DNA from: Deltaproteobacteria bacterium | GTDB lineage: Bacteria > Myxococcota_A > Polyangia > JACPQR01 | Assembly: GCA_016190375.1 (NCBI GenBank) | Contig: JACPQR010000167.1 | Location: forward strand, 1-36,605 | Length of the DNA stretch: 36,605 nt | Direction of reading: 5' to 3' | Shown: in pieces, positions 1-9,016 of the stretch | How the letters are laid out: the number at the start of each line of letters is the position of its first letter | Position numbering within the stretch: position 1 is the first letter of the stretch | The notes under the pieces: model-generated | Database searches by the model: none | What the model was told of the DNA's origin: nothing | Seen by the model: only the letters and a program-made list of their open reading frames with translations | Made by a program: the position numbers and the translations under genes

Positions 1-107
1 AGGCGACAGGCGACAGGCAGCCGGCGACGGGCAATTCCGGACCCGGATGAGCAGCGCGTGCGTCCGGCGGCTGCCAGTTGCCAGTTGCCTGTCGCCTGTC
101 GCCTGTT
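1..107. repeat. Heptamer tandem repeats arranged as an inverted pair
   Basis: Positions 1-18 hold AGGCGAC units (two and a half copies). Positions 73-107 hold five heptads: GCCAGTT twice, GCCTGTC twice, then GCCTGTT. The 18 bases at 1-18 are the exact reverse complement of 87-104, so the two arrays could form a long stem over a 68-base loop. The array lies downstream of the Cys-rich gene that ends at 230. Nothing else is recognisable in 108-229. It may continue to the left of the window. Confidence 0.8.
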
Positions 108-229
108 GGGCCAGCGTCTGGCAAGCAACCGGATGGGCATGGTCCATCTCGCATATACCCTTCCCGACCGCCAGCGCCACAACTCTCGACGCCGGCCCGG
201 CCCGGTCCATTCGACCTCCGAGGCGTGAC

Positions 230-1699
230 TCATCCGCAGCTATCGGCGCAGTTGCCGCTACCATCGCAGCACTGAGGATCGGTGCACTCGTTCTCGGGAT
301 CGGTCCAATTCGACTCGTAGGCCGGTATGCAGCTCCCGGACTGACAGGCCCAGTCCGCGCATCGCGGCTCCGCACCGCAGGTGGAGACGTCGCTGCCGCA
401 ACACGCGACGCAGGTTCCATCGCAGCAGATGGCGTTGCCACAGGCGTTTCGAGGGTCCGTACCGTTCTCGGCCTGGACGGCGTAGCACTCCCGCGTGTCG
501 CGACACATCCACTGCATGCAGGGATCGATCGGGCCCTCGCACGTGCTCGGGTCGTCCCCGCAGCATTCCCCGCAGCCGATCGATGATCCGCAGCAGACGG
601 GCGCGGCCTCCGGGCACTCGTCTTCCCCGTCGCACGTACCGTCCTCGTCGCACCAGTCGTCCGTGCAGAGGTTGCCGTCCTCGCACGTCTCGTCCCCGGT
701 CTCGCGGTCGGGACCGCACTCGGTCATCTCCGACCACTCGCACTGCTGATTGCACAGCGCCGCCTGCGTGCCGCACTCGCCGCAAGGGATCTGGTCGACG
801 TCGCCGGGATTGCACTCGCCCTCGCCCGTGCACGAGCTCCAGTCCGACCACCAGCAGGTGGCGCCGCACGTCCTGGACTGCGTTCCGCAGTTGCCGCACT
901 CGACCGACTCGAAGCCGCCCAGCTCGCAATCTCCGCGCTCGTCGCAGTCGCCCCAGACGCCCCACTGACCCTCCTCGCCGCACTGCCGGTACTGGGTGCC
1001 GCACGAGCCGCAGCTCCGGTCCTCCGTCTCGCCCGGCGTGCAGCTCACGGTGCAGCGTCCGTCCTCGCACACGCCTCCATCCGAGCACGGCGTCCCATCC
1101 TCTAGCGGCACGGGGTCGATCCCGCACTGTCCCTCCTCGCAGGCGGCGACCGCGCACTCCATCCCGGGACAGGTCTGGCCGCAGCGCCCGCAGTTCAGGG
1201 GGTCCTCGGTCAGGTCGGCGCAGCCGGTCGGGCAGCACGCGTCCCCGACGGTCCCGTCGCACGAGTCTCCTGCCTCGCCGCAGGCGCAGCGGCCGGTCTC
1301 GTCGCAGGTCTCCCACGGAAGACAGCCGGGCCCCGCGACGCGCTCGAGCTCGATCTCGATCCGCGAGTCCCCGTCCTCGCGTAGCAGCTCCTCGGTACAT
1401 CCCGCCCACCGCACCGCGCACGTGACGTCGCGCACCCGCCCGTACAGGCCGTAGGAGCCCGAGTCGAGCTCGCCGATGTCCGGGGCTTCCCTCCCGATCG
1501 ACCACGTCACCGCCTTGACGACGATTGTCGGGCTCGGGTCCTCGCCGCTCACGGGAGACGGGCAGGCGCCCATCAGGACCGCGATCTCCGCGCGGACGGC
1601 CGCGGCCCGCGCCTCGGCATCGGGCAGGACGAGGACGACCTCGTACTCGGGTCCGCACGCTGGCAGGAAGATGGCGAGGACGCACGCGACTCGGATCAC
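230..1699 (-). CDS. Cys-rich lipoprotein with TSP1-like and CCG modules
   Basis: A 489-residue secreted protein of unknown function. The GTG start at 1699 gives a short hydrophobic signal ending in a lipobox-like LPAC (Cys15). A roughly 110-residue region without repeats follows. After that come Cys-rich modules: a CGRCGQTC-type segment, then about three repeats of the form CGxCGTQxRxC-x(3)-C-x-W-x-x-W-x-x-C that resemble thrombospondin type 1 repeats in circular phase, and finally modules with CCG(S/D)D-x-STC and W-x-C spacing. The C-terminal part closely matches the end of the large lipoprotein at 20779-24318, so the two are paralogs. It lies 36 bases downstream of the kinase gene, so co-transcription with the TPR protein and kinase is likely. 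The many paired cysteines imply a disulfide-bonded exported protein. Its binding partner cannot be told from sequence. Confidence 0.88.
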   Translation of the reverse strand: MIRVACVLAIFLPACGPEYEVVLVLPDAEARAAAVRAEIAVLMGACPSPVSGEDPSPTIVVKAVTWSIGREAPDIGELDSGSYGLYGRVRDVTCAVRWAGCTEELLREDGDSRIEIELERVAGPGCLPWETCDETGRCACGEAGDSCDGTVGDACCPTGCADLTEDPLNCGRCGQTCPGMECAVAACEEGQCGIDPVPLEDGTPCSDGGVCEDGRCTVSCTPGETEDRSCGSCGTQYRQCGEEGQWGVWGDCDERGDCELGGFESVECGNCGTQSRTCGATCWWSDWSSCTGEGECNPGDVDQIPCGECGTQAALCNQQCEWSEMTECGPDRETGDETCEDGNLCTDDWCDEDGTCDGEDECPEAAPVCCGSSIGCGECCGDDPSTCEGPIDPCMQWMCRDTRECYAVQAENGTDPRNACGNAICCDGTCVACCGSDVSTCGAEPRCADWACQSGSCIPAYESNWTDPENECTDPQCCDGSGNCADSCG

Positions 1700-1735
1700 G
1701 ACGGCCCCATTGTGCCCGAGATCAGACCGGCGGTA

Positions 1736-3640
1736 CTAGAAGCGGACGTCGACGAGCGTGGCGCGGTTGGCCGTCACGTTGACGCGACGGGTCTTGGTGC
1801 GTCCGTCCTGGGTGACCAGCCGGACGACGCGCATCCCAGCCGATACCCTGAGGCCGACGATGGGTGTAGGCCGCACGGCCCGGCCGTCGATGAAGACGTT
1901 GGCCCACGGCTGGCTGCGGACGTTGAGGAAGCCGTGGCCGGCCGGGACGGAAGCTCGCGCCTGGTCGTCGTTCGGCGATACGCCTGGAGTCGGCGGCGGG
2001 ACGCGCTCGACCGGTCCCTCGGACGGCGAAGGTCTCGGCGCAGGGGCACTCTCGACCGGCCCCTGGCCCGTCGACGGAGGCTCCCCCGGGATCACTACGC
2101 CCGGCGTCGTCCCCGTGGCGGGCGCCGTCCGCGGCAAGAGCGGCGGCAACGCCACTCTCGTGGCCGCCCCGTGAGCTCCCATCGCGCCAGGCGGCAGCGG
2201 AGTGCTCCTGAGCTCGCCACCCGCGCTCGGTCGCAGGGCCACCCAGAGCCCGACGACGACCGCGACGCCGAGCGCGAGACCTGCCGCGATCAGCCGGATC
2301 CTCGCGGACCGCGCCTGGCGCGCCAGTAGCTTCGTGTCGGCGTCGAACGCGACCACCCCCGCGACGGGCACGGGCAGCAGCGCGGGCGCCGGCGTCCGGG
2401 GCTCCATCCCCGCCGGGAGCGGCACGACGATGTCGACGCCAGGCGGGGGCGCCACCTCGGGCGGCGTCGGCGTCGAACGCTCGGGCAGAACGGAGATGGG
2501 CGTTCGCACCTTCATCTCCACGATGTCGGGCTGCCCGGTGATCCCCTTCACCGAGATGCCGCTCTTCGAGCGATCGCCCGATGGAACGGGCGAATCGGAG
2601 CCCTCCTCCGGCACGACCTCCAAGGGCAGGTCGATCACGGCCGAGCCTTGCACCGCAAGGAGCGCCTCGCGCTCGCGGATCCGCTCGGCGAACAGCCGGT
2701 TCATCATCCCGGACACCTGCGCGGGCCCGGCGAGAACCCGGCGCTCGAGGAGGAACAGCTCGAGCGCCTGTCCGAGCTCCCTCGCGGTCGGATAGCGCTT
2801 GTCCCTGTCATCCGCGAGCGCCCTCCGGATGATCGCCTCGAGGAGGGGAGGGAAGTCGGCCGCGTGCCGTGAGGGCGGGTCGAACTGGGCCTTCTGAACC
2901 CGCGCGAGCACGATGAGGTCGGCTTCCTCGCCGAAGGCCTTCATCCCGGTCGTGGCCTTGTACAGGACGCTTCCGAGGGAGAAGACGTCGCTCCGGCGGT
3001 CCAGCTCCTGGCCGCGGGCCTGCTCGGGTGACATGTACGAGAACTTGCCCTTCAGCGTTCCCGGCTCGGTGAGAGTCGAACGGCCCTTCGCCTTCGCGAC
3101 CCCGAAGTCGACGACCTTGGCGGCGCCGTCGTAGGTGACGAAGACGTTCTGCGGGGACAGGTCTCGGTGCACGAGGTTCAGGTTCTCGCCGCTCGGAGCG
3201 CGAAGCTCGTGCGCGGCGTGGGCGCCCTCGCAGGCCCAGGCGATGATCCGGACCATCAGGTCGATAGGAGGCTTCCCGTCGACCTTGAGGGCGCGCCGGA
3301 GCACGAACGACAGCGGCTCGCCGTGCAGGTACTCCATCACCAGGAACGGCACGCCGTCGGCATCGCCGATCTCGAGGACCTGGCCGACGTTCGGGTGCGC
3401 GATCCGGCCTGCCAGACGGGCCTCGTCGAGGAGCATCTGGACGAACTGTGGCTGAGAGGCGAGATGGCGGTGCATCCGCTTGATGGCGACCCATCGCTCG
3501 AGCCCGCCGCCACCCGTCTCGCGCGCCAGGAAGACGTCGGCCATCCCGCCGGAGCCGATCCGATAGATGAGCTGGTAGCGGCCGAGCTTCGACTCGCCCG
3601 CCGGAGGATGCAGACCCGAGAGCGTTCGCTCCACGGTCAT
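1736..3640 (-). CDS. Membrane Ser/Thr protein kinase with PEGA-like C-terminus
   Basis: A Hanks-type kinase of 634 residues. The kinase domain spans about residues 20-300, with glycine loop GSGGMA (29-34), ATP-binding Lys54 in VAIK, catalytic HRDLSPQN with Asp160, DFG at 178-180 and SPEQ in the activation segment. HRDLSPQN is the variant common in myxobacterial kinases. A proline-rich juxtamembrane stretch precedes one membrane span (about 448-468). The outside part ends in a PEGA-like beta module (about 565-634: NVRSQPWANVFIDG and following). I chose ATG 3640 because it overlaps the upstream TPR gene's stop as ATGA (3637-3640); the longer open frame to 3751 lies inside that gene. The gene is translationally coupled to the TPR gene and followed by the Cys-rich lipoprotein. 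The substrate is unknown. Confidence 0.95.
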   Translation of the reverse strand: MTVERTLSGLHPPAGESKLGRYQLIYRIGSGGMADVFLARETGGGGLERWVAIKRMHRHLASQPQFVQMLLDEARLAGRIAHPNVGQVLEIGDADGVPFLVMEYLHGEPLSFVLRRALKVDGKPPIDLMVRIIAWACEGAHAAHELRAPSGENLNLVHRDLSPQNVFVTYDGAAKVVDFGVAKAKGRSTLTEPGTLKGKFSYMSPEQARGQELDRRSDVFSLGSVLYKATTGMKAFGEEADLIVLARVQKAQFDPPSRHAADFPPLLEAIIRRALADDRDKRYPTARELGQALELFLLERRVLAGPAQVSGMMNRLFAERIREREALLAVQGSAVIDLPLEVVPEEGSDSPVPSGDRSKSGISVKGITGQPDIVEMKVRTPISVLPERSTPTPPEVAPPPGVDIVVPLPAGMEPRTPAPALLPVPVAGVVAFDADTKLLARQARSARIRLIAAGLALGVAVVVGLWVALRPSAGGELRSTPLPPGAMGAHGAATRVALPPLLPRTAPATGTTPGVVIPGEPPSTGQGPVESAPAPRPSPSEGPVERVPPPTPGVSPNDDQARASVPAGHGFLNVRSQPWANVFIDGRAVRPTPIVGLRVSAGMRVVRLVTQDGRTKTRRVNVTANRATLVDVRF

Positions 3641-4278
3641 CGGCTCTCGACGCCCCCGACCGCGAGATAGGGCTTGCCGCTGTCGGACGTCACCCAGACG
3701 GTGGTCAGGACCGCGGTCGCGACGAAAGCCGCCGCGCCTCCCCAGAACCAAGGGCTCTCGAGGATCGAGGCCGATCGCACCGACGTGTCCCGGGGACTCG
3801 AGGTCCTGTCGTTCGCGACCCTCGGGTTGTCGGGATGCTCCTCGAGGGCGGCTCCTTCGACCTCCAGATCGAGATCCGCCTCTTGGTGAAAGGCCGCGCG
3901 GGCACGCTCGAATGGCTCGGTCACCACGGGCGAGGAATCGGGCGGGAGCGTCGCGCTCGGGTCGAGCGCGAGGAGCCGCGAGAACTCCTCTTCGGCTCCG
4001 GCGGCGTTCCCGGCGCCCGCCCGAAGGATGCCGAGGTGCAGGTAGATTGTCCTCTTGGCCGCGTCGTCGTTGTCGCCGGCGGCCAGGGCTTGCTCGAAGG
4101 TCGAGAGCGCCCTCGTGAGCTGGCCTGCGTCATACAGGGAGACGGCGCGCGCGACCAGGCGAGGATTCGCGGCCGCAGGCAGCGGTGCGGCCACGACCGC
4201 CGCGGCGAGCGCGACGACCCACGAGCTGGCGAGCCACTGCCCTGCAGCCCGCCCATCTCCTCCCCGGCCCGGTTGCAC
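3637..4278 (-). CDS. TPR-like exported membrane protein
   Basis: A 213-residue protein. GTG at 4278 is preferred because it gives a clean signal sequence (ASSWVVALAAAVVAAPLPAAA) and leaves a 52-base gap to the divergent gene at 4331; the open frame up to 4518 would run into that gene. Residues about 39-115 form two TPR-like helical hairpins (LYDAGQLTRALSTFEQALAA, then a unit ending in FSRLLALDPS). A polar linker and one hydrophobic segment near the C-terminus (WFWGGAAAFVATAVLTTVWV) follow. This layout, signal then TPR then late membrane span, recurs in the protein at 31588-32577. It is the first gene of a three-gene unit with the kinase, whose ATG overlaps this stop codon. It may be a periplasmic scaffold, but no function is established. 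Confidence 0.8.
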   Translation of the reverse strand: MQPGRGGDGRAAGQWLASSWVVALAAAVVAAPLPAAANPRLVARAVSLYDAGQLTRALSTFEQALAAGDNDDAAKRTIYLHLGILRAGAGNAAGAEEEFSRLLALDPSATLPPDSSPVVTEPFERARAAFHQEADLDLEVEGAALEEHPDNPRVANDRTSSPRDTSVRSASILESPWFWGGAAAFVATAVLTTVWVTSDSGKPYLAVGGVESR

Positions 4279-4330
4279 CGAGTCCCGAGGGTAGCACGAA
4301 TGGTATCCTCGCAGCAGGCGGCTCGGGGCG

Positions 4331-4906
4331 ATGGCGCGCGCGCAACTCCTCATCCTACTTGTCGGTCTGGTCGCGGCATGTAGTCGAACGGGCCTGCGCT
4401 CGATCCCGGAGCGCGACGCGGAGCCGTCCTCGGACGCATCGATCGGCCGGGATGCGGGCCTGCCGGATGGTTGCGACCCGGAAGCCGAGAGGTGCGACGG
4501 CATCGACAACGACTGCAACGGTCAGATCGACGACGGCCTGCCTCCCGAGCCATGCGAGGAAGGGGCGACCTTCCGATTCTGCGTGGGCGGGGTGCTTTCC
4601 GCCTGCCCGCGCGTGTGTCCCGTCTGCCGACCGGGCGCCGTCCGCGTCTGCTTCCCCTCTTACTGCACGCGGTGGGGCGAGCAGGAATGCGAGGGCGACG
4701 GTCTGGGCTGGCAGCCCTGCCGCGAGTCGCCCGCTCCCGTCGAGTGCCAGGGCGAGGACGACACGTGGGACGCCGCAGACGACTCGCCGTCCACCGAGCA
4801 GTGCTGCATGAACCGCGGCGACTGCTGTGTGGACCACTGGGACCTGGACGGTGACGGGATCACCTCCGAGTCGCTGGGGGCATGCGAAGAGGTCACTTGC
4901 GACTGA
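4331..4906 (+). CDS. MopE-type motif lipoprotein, small
   Basis: A 191-residue predicted lipoprotein. The signal ends in a lipobox (LVAAC, Cys17), and an Asp/Ser-rich linker follows. Residues about 55-68 carry the CDGIDNDCNGQIDDG motif typical of the MopE-type putative metal-binding family, in which repeated Asp and Cys residues are thought to bind copper or calcium. The rest is Cys-rich (CPRVCPVC, CCMNRGDCC) and ends with a DLDGDG calcium-loop-like segment. The gene is divergent from the TPR/kinase unit across a 52-base gap and overlaps the next gene by 25 bases, so the two are probably co-transcribed. Only one full motif is present, far fewer than in the large family members. The metal-binding role is inferred from the family and untested. 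Confidence 0.85.
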   Translation: MARAQLLILLVGLVAACSRTGLRSIPERDAEPSSDASIGRDAGLPDGCDPEAERCDGIDNDCNGQIDDGLPPEPCEEGATFRFCVGGVLSACPRVCPVCRPGAVRVCFPSYCTRWGEQECEGDGLGWQPCRESPAPVECQGEDDTWDAADDSPSTEQCCMNRGDCCVDHWDLDGDGITSESLGACEEVTCD

Positions 4907-5733
4907 CGTTCCTTGCTTCGCTCTCGTGCGCCTTCGCCGCGGGCACGGCCCGAGCCGATACCTGCGGGCCGGCCGAGGGCATCGACTTCGTGCTTCCGGT
5001 CGATGGGTCGGCAGGCGTCGCGCGAAGCGCGCGTGTCGTCGTCCGCTTCCCGCTGGCCGTCACGACCATCGAGGCGCCGGAGCTGTGGGTCGTCGCCGGC
5101 GGAGAGGAGGCCGTGGGCGGCCTCTCGTGGGACGGCATCGAGGCGACCTTCGTGCCGGACGACCTCTGGCCCGCGAGCTCCACCGTGACGGCCGGCGTCT
5201 CGCGTTCGGGGCGCGACGACTTCGTCTGGGAGTTCGAGGCTGCCGACTGGGGCGAAGACGCGGTCGCACCCGTTCTCGGCACCGACCTCGATGCGAGCGC
5301 GACCTACCTGGGCGGTGGGCCCGAGGACGATCCCTGCGGTCCCGTCGATCTCGAGCGCTACCGCGTCCGCCTCGAGCTCGCCGCGGCCCAGGGATCCTCC
5401 GGCCGCGAGAACCTCGAGTACGTGGCGTTCCAGACCGCCGGCCCGGGTGTGACCGAGCCCGTCGAGCGCTCGCGAGCCGTCGACGAGGAAGGTGCGTCCG
5501 AGGTCCGGCTCGACTTCTACCTCGCCGCCGACGACGTCTCGGGCGAGGCATGCTTCCGCGCCCTCGCAATCGACGTCACGGGCCCGCCCAGCGGAACCAC
5601 CGAGGAGGCCTGCGCCGACCTGCGCGAAGGACCCTTCTTCCGGTCGATCTGCGCGACGGCGCCCGGCGGCGCGCGTCCCGGCGTCGCGGCGCTCATCGTC
5701 ATCGCCGCTGCAGCTCTGCTGCGCCGTCACTAG
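4882..5733 (+). CDS. Secreted protein with Ig-like domain and MYXO-CTERM-like tail
   Basis: A 283-residue protein with an N-terminal signal (LTFLASLSCAFAAGTARA). Residues about 30-120 look like a bacterial Ig-like (SbsA/Big_5) domain: a 'VLPVDGSAGVARSARVVVRF' opening, then alternating strands. The second half is all-beta and unassigned. The C-terminus has a Cys, a Pro/Gly turn, a hydrophobic stretch (PGVAALIVIAAAALL) and a final RRH. This resembles the MYXO-CTERM sorting signal of myxobacterial surface proteins, where the tail is processed and the protein anchored at the surface. ATG 4882 overlaps the upstream gene by 25 bases with a G-rich stretch before it; a start inside the signal is possible but less likely. 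The stop is three bases from the convergent glycosyltransferase stop. Confidence 0.82.
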   Translation: MRRGHLRLTFLASLSCAFAAGTARADTCGPAEGIDFVLPVDGSAGVARSARVVVRFPLAVTTIEAPELWVVAGGEEAVGGLSWDGIEATFVPDDLWPASSTVTAGVSRSGRDDFVWEFEAADWGEDAVAPVLGTDLDASATYLGGGPEDDPCGPVDLERYRVRLELAAAQGSSGRENLEYVAFQTAGPGVTEPVERSRAVDEEGASEVRLDFYLAADDVSGEACFRALAIDVTGPPSGTTEEACADLREGPFFRSICATAPGGARPGVAALIVIAAAALLRRH

Positions 5734-5736
5734 ACA

Positions 5737-6948
5737 TCATCTCCAGAGCGTGCGGAGGGCGCGGTAGGCCAGGCCGGGACGTCGCTTCTCCACCACCTCG
5801 GCGGAGAAGCGACGGATCTCGCCTGCCTTGCGGTCCCAGCCGAAGTCGCGCAGGGCGCGGTCCTTGCCGGCCTGGCCCATCTTGCGGGCGAGGTCCGGGT
5901 CCGACAGGAGCCTGTCGAGGGCCTGCGCGAAGTCCTCCGGACTGTCGGGGCTGCAGAGCAGGCCGGTCACGCCGTGCATCACCGCGTCCACGGTGCCGCC
6001 GGAGCGGCCGCCGACGACGGGCTTCGCCTGGCAGCCGGCCTCGAGGAAGACCATGCCGAAGCCCTCGACGTCGACCTGGCCCGTGTGATCGCGGTGCGCG
6101 CGGTTGGCGAGGAGGAACACGTCGCAGAGGGCGTAGTGGCGAACGAGATCGTCGAGCGGGACGTCCTGGGCCCACCGGACCCGGTCTTCGAGCCCGAGCT
6201 CCTTGACGAGGGCCTGGATCCGCGGCTTGTCCCCGCCCTTGCCGACCATCAGGTAGACGACATCGGGGTGTCTGTCGCGCAAGAGCTCGAGCGCCCTGAG
6301 GCCAGTGTCGTAACCCTTGCGCGGCGAGAAGCGCGCGACGGTCAGGATCGTTCGCTTGCCCTCGAGCCCGTGCCGCTCGCGCAGGTCGGAGGTCTCGACG
6401 GGTCGCGAGAAGCGATCGCCGTCGACGCCCGGCGTCACGAGCCGGATCCTGTCCTCGCGAATGCCCGTGCGCCGGAGCAAGTCGACGGTGAACCTCGAGT
6501 TCGCCACGACGAGGTCCGCCTGCCGGCAGACGAGCGCCAGCACGTGCTTGAGGTAGCGCGACGAGGCGAGGAGCGTGTGGTCCTCGCCGTGCGACCAGTA
6601 GATGTACGGCACCCCGAGGAAGCTGCGCCAGACCACCGAGAAGAGGCCGGCCGGCAAGCAGTCGCCCGAGTGGACGAGGTCGGCGCCCGTCCGCAGGAGC
6701 TCGGTCGTGAGGTATGCCATGTAGCCCGGGTACTTCGTGAACAGCGTGCGGTAGTCCGCGGTGTCCCAGACCTCGAAGCGCCGGACGATGGAGAACCTCT
6801 CGCGTGCGTCGAACTCCGCGTGTCCGTCGACACGCTTCGTGACGACCTTGATCTCGGCCGGCGGAAAGCGCCGCGCGACCTCGTAATAGTACATCCGCGA
6901 GCCACCCCACGCGGGCGGGAAGCGCTCCGACACCAAGAGGACCTTCAT
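5737..6948 (-). CDS. GT4-family glycosyltransferase
   Basis: A 403-residue retaining glycosyltransferase with the GT-B fold (glycosyl transferase group 1). The N-terminal Rossmann half opens with MKVLLVSERFPPAWGGS, the usual acceptor-side glycine loop. The linker has VANSRFTVDLLRR. The C-terminal nucleotide-sugar half has LTVARFSPRKGYD, VGKGGDKPRIQ and the E-x7-E signature in EGFGMVFLE, followed by GGTVDAV and GLL. ATG 6948 is chosen because the family starts here; the open frame up to 7077 overlaps the acyltransferase gene and adds unrelated sequence. It follows an acyltransferase gene on the same strand (73-base gap), which suggests synthesis of a polysaccharide or glycolipid. Donor and acceptor sugars cannot be predicted. 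Confidence 0.94.
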   Translation of the reverse strand: MKVLLVSERFPPAWGGSRMYYYEVARRFPPAEIKVVTKRVDGHAEFDARERFSIVRRFEVWDTADYRTLFTKYPGYMAYLTTELLRTGADLVHSGDCLPAGLFSVVWRSFLGVPYIYWSHGEDHTLLASSRYLKHVLALVCRQADLVVANSRFTVDLLRRTGIREDRIRLVTPGVDGDRFSRPVETSDLRERHGLEGKRTILTVARFSPRKGYDTGLRALELLRDRHPDVVYLMVGKGGDKPRIQALVKELGLEDRVRWAQDVPLDDLVRHYALCDVFLLANRAHRDHTGQVDVEGFGMVFLEAGCQAKPVVGGRSGGTVDAVMHGVTGLLCSPDSPEDFAQALDRLLSDPDLARKMGQAGKDRALRDFGWDRKAGEIRRFSAEVVEKRRPGLAYRALRTLWR

Positions 6949-7021
6949 CAGCACGACCTGTCTGCGAGGATCGGGGTCGCTCGCCGCCCCGCGAGCAGGG
7001 CTGCCGCAATTCTCGCCTCCA

Positions 7022-7762
7022 TCAGCGCTCGACTGGCGGACCCACGGCGTCACCGTCGCCGATCCCACGTGCACCACGCGCGAGCCCGACCGGGAGGACG
7101 CCGTCGACCGCGCGCGGCGGCGGGGCGCCGTCCGGCGGCGTCGCGTAGTAGGGCGTCGCCGAGAAGGGATCGAAGTGAAAGCCCCTGTTGCCGGCCGCGC
7201 GGAGCAGCTCGATCACGCGCTGTCTGCGATCGGCCGACAGCTCTTGAAGCTCCTGGTAGCCGAAGCGGGGCAGCTTCTCGATCTCGCGCCGGTTCTCCTC
7301 GAGCCACTCGTCGGCGGATCCGTATCGCCGGGCCGGAACGCCCATGGCGCGGCTATTGGGCGGGACGTCGTGGGCGACGACCGAGCCTGCCCCGATGATC
7401 GAGCCGTCGCCGATCGTGACGCCGGGAAGCACCACCGTGCGCTCGGAGATCACGCAGTCGCGACCGATCGTCACCAGGCCCACGCGCCCGTAGTGCAGGG
7501 CGAGCTGTGGAGAGGCGTCGTGGACGAGGATCCGCACGTTCTCGCAGATCCTCGTCCTGTCGCCGATCGAGATCATCCACCCGTACGAGACGTCGAGGAA
7601 TGCGCTCGGCATGACCACGACGCCGCGACCGAACCGCACGCCGTTTGCTTTCCACCAGCGGACCTTCCGACGGTACCGGGCGAGCTCGATTGCGTCCCGG
7701 ATCCTGCCGACGACGTCGCGCACCTCCCCATCCCACACCCGCGGTCTCAGCCTGGTCCCCAA
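7022..7762 (-). CDS. Hexapeptide-repeat (LbH) acyltransferase
   Basis: A 246-residue protein of the left-handed parallel beta-helix acyltransferase superfamily (maltose/galactoside O-acetyltransferase or WbbJ-like). Residues about 30-150 show hexapeptide rungs: GRGVVVMPSAFLDVS, ISIGDRTRICENVRI, VTIGRDCVISERTVVLPGV, TIGDGSIIGAGSVVAHDVPP, then NSRAMGVPARR, the usual cap motif. The region after about 160 is helical and less typical. I chose TTG 7762 because GGAGG stands seven bases upstream; the open frame to 7861 would run into the tRNA gene, and GTG 7738 is a second possibility. The likely job is acetylation of a surface sugar, given the glycosyltransferase downstream, but the acyl donor and acceptor are not evident. 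Confidence 0.9.
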   Translation of the reverse strand: MGTRLRPRVWDGEVRDVVGRIRDAIELARYRRKVRWWKANGVRFGRGVVVMPSAFLDVSYGWMISIGDRTRICENVRILVHDASPQLALHYGRVGLVTIGRDCVISERTVVLPGVTIGDGSIIGAGSVVAHDVPPNSRAMGVPARRYGSADEWLEENRREIEKLPRFGYQELQELSADRRQRVIELLRAAGNRGFHFDPFSATPYYATPPDGAPPPRAVDGVLPVGLARGARGIGDGDAVGPPVER

Positions 7763-7855
7763 GGTCTCGCCTCCCTCGAAAGAGCGAGCGAGAACCTTGG
7801 TCGGCCGGCGTCGACCGCAAGGCCCCCCACCTACAGGATTCCCCGCGACGGGTTG

Positions 7856-7928
7856 AGCCACCTTCCGGATTTGAACCGGAGACCTGCGGTTTACGAAACC
7901 GCTGCTCTACCGACTGAGCTAAGGTGGC
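7856..7928 (-). tRNA. tRNA-Thr (anticodon CGT)
   Basis: On the minus strand the 73-base gene folds as a standard cloverleaf. The seven-base acceptor stem pairs GCCACCT with AGGTGGC, the D arm contains AGCTCAGTCGGTAGAGC, the anticodon stem GCGGT/ACCGC encloses the loop TTCGTAA (anticodon CGT, reading ACG), and the T arm is TCCGG-TTCAAAT-CCGGA. The discriminator base is T and CCA is not encoded. A sigma70-like promoter lies just upstream at 7948-7975. Confidence 0.96.
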
Positions 7929-7947
7929 GTTTGGAGAGCGACAGCGG

Positions 7948-7975
7948 ACTATACTCAGCGCTCTTCCGATCGCAA
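7948..7975 (-). promoter_or_regulatory. Sigma70-like promoter for tRNA-Thr
   Basis: Read on the minus strand, TTGCGA (7970-7975) and TATAGT (7948-7953) are separated by 16 bases and end about 20 bases before the tRNA 5' end. Both hexamers are close to consensus, which stands out in this GC-rich DNA. The site lies in the 56-base gap shared with the divergent threonine aldolase gene. Confidence 0.65.
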
Positions 7976-7984
7976 GGGCCCGTG

Positions 7985-8993
<1,009 letters not shown>

Positions 8994-9016
<23 letters not shown>

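Noticed and set aside
583..1425. Plus-strand Arg-rich open frame of 280 codons
   Set aside because: Antisense to the Cys-rich lipoprotein; composition is almost only Arg, Ser, Pro and Thr, as expected from a high-GC shadow.
7856..7928. tRNA-Thr as an integration site for a mobile element
   Set aside because: No integrase gene nearby and no direct repeat of the tRNA 3' end was found; genes on both sides are ordinary.
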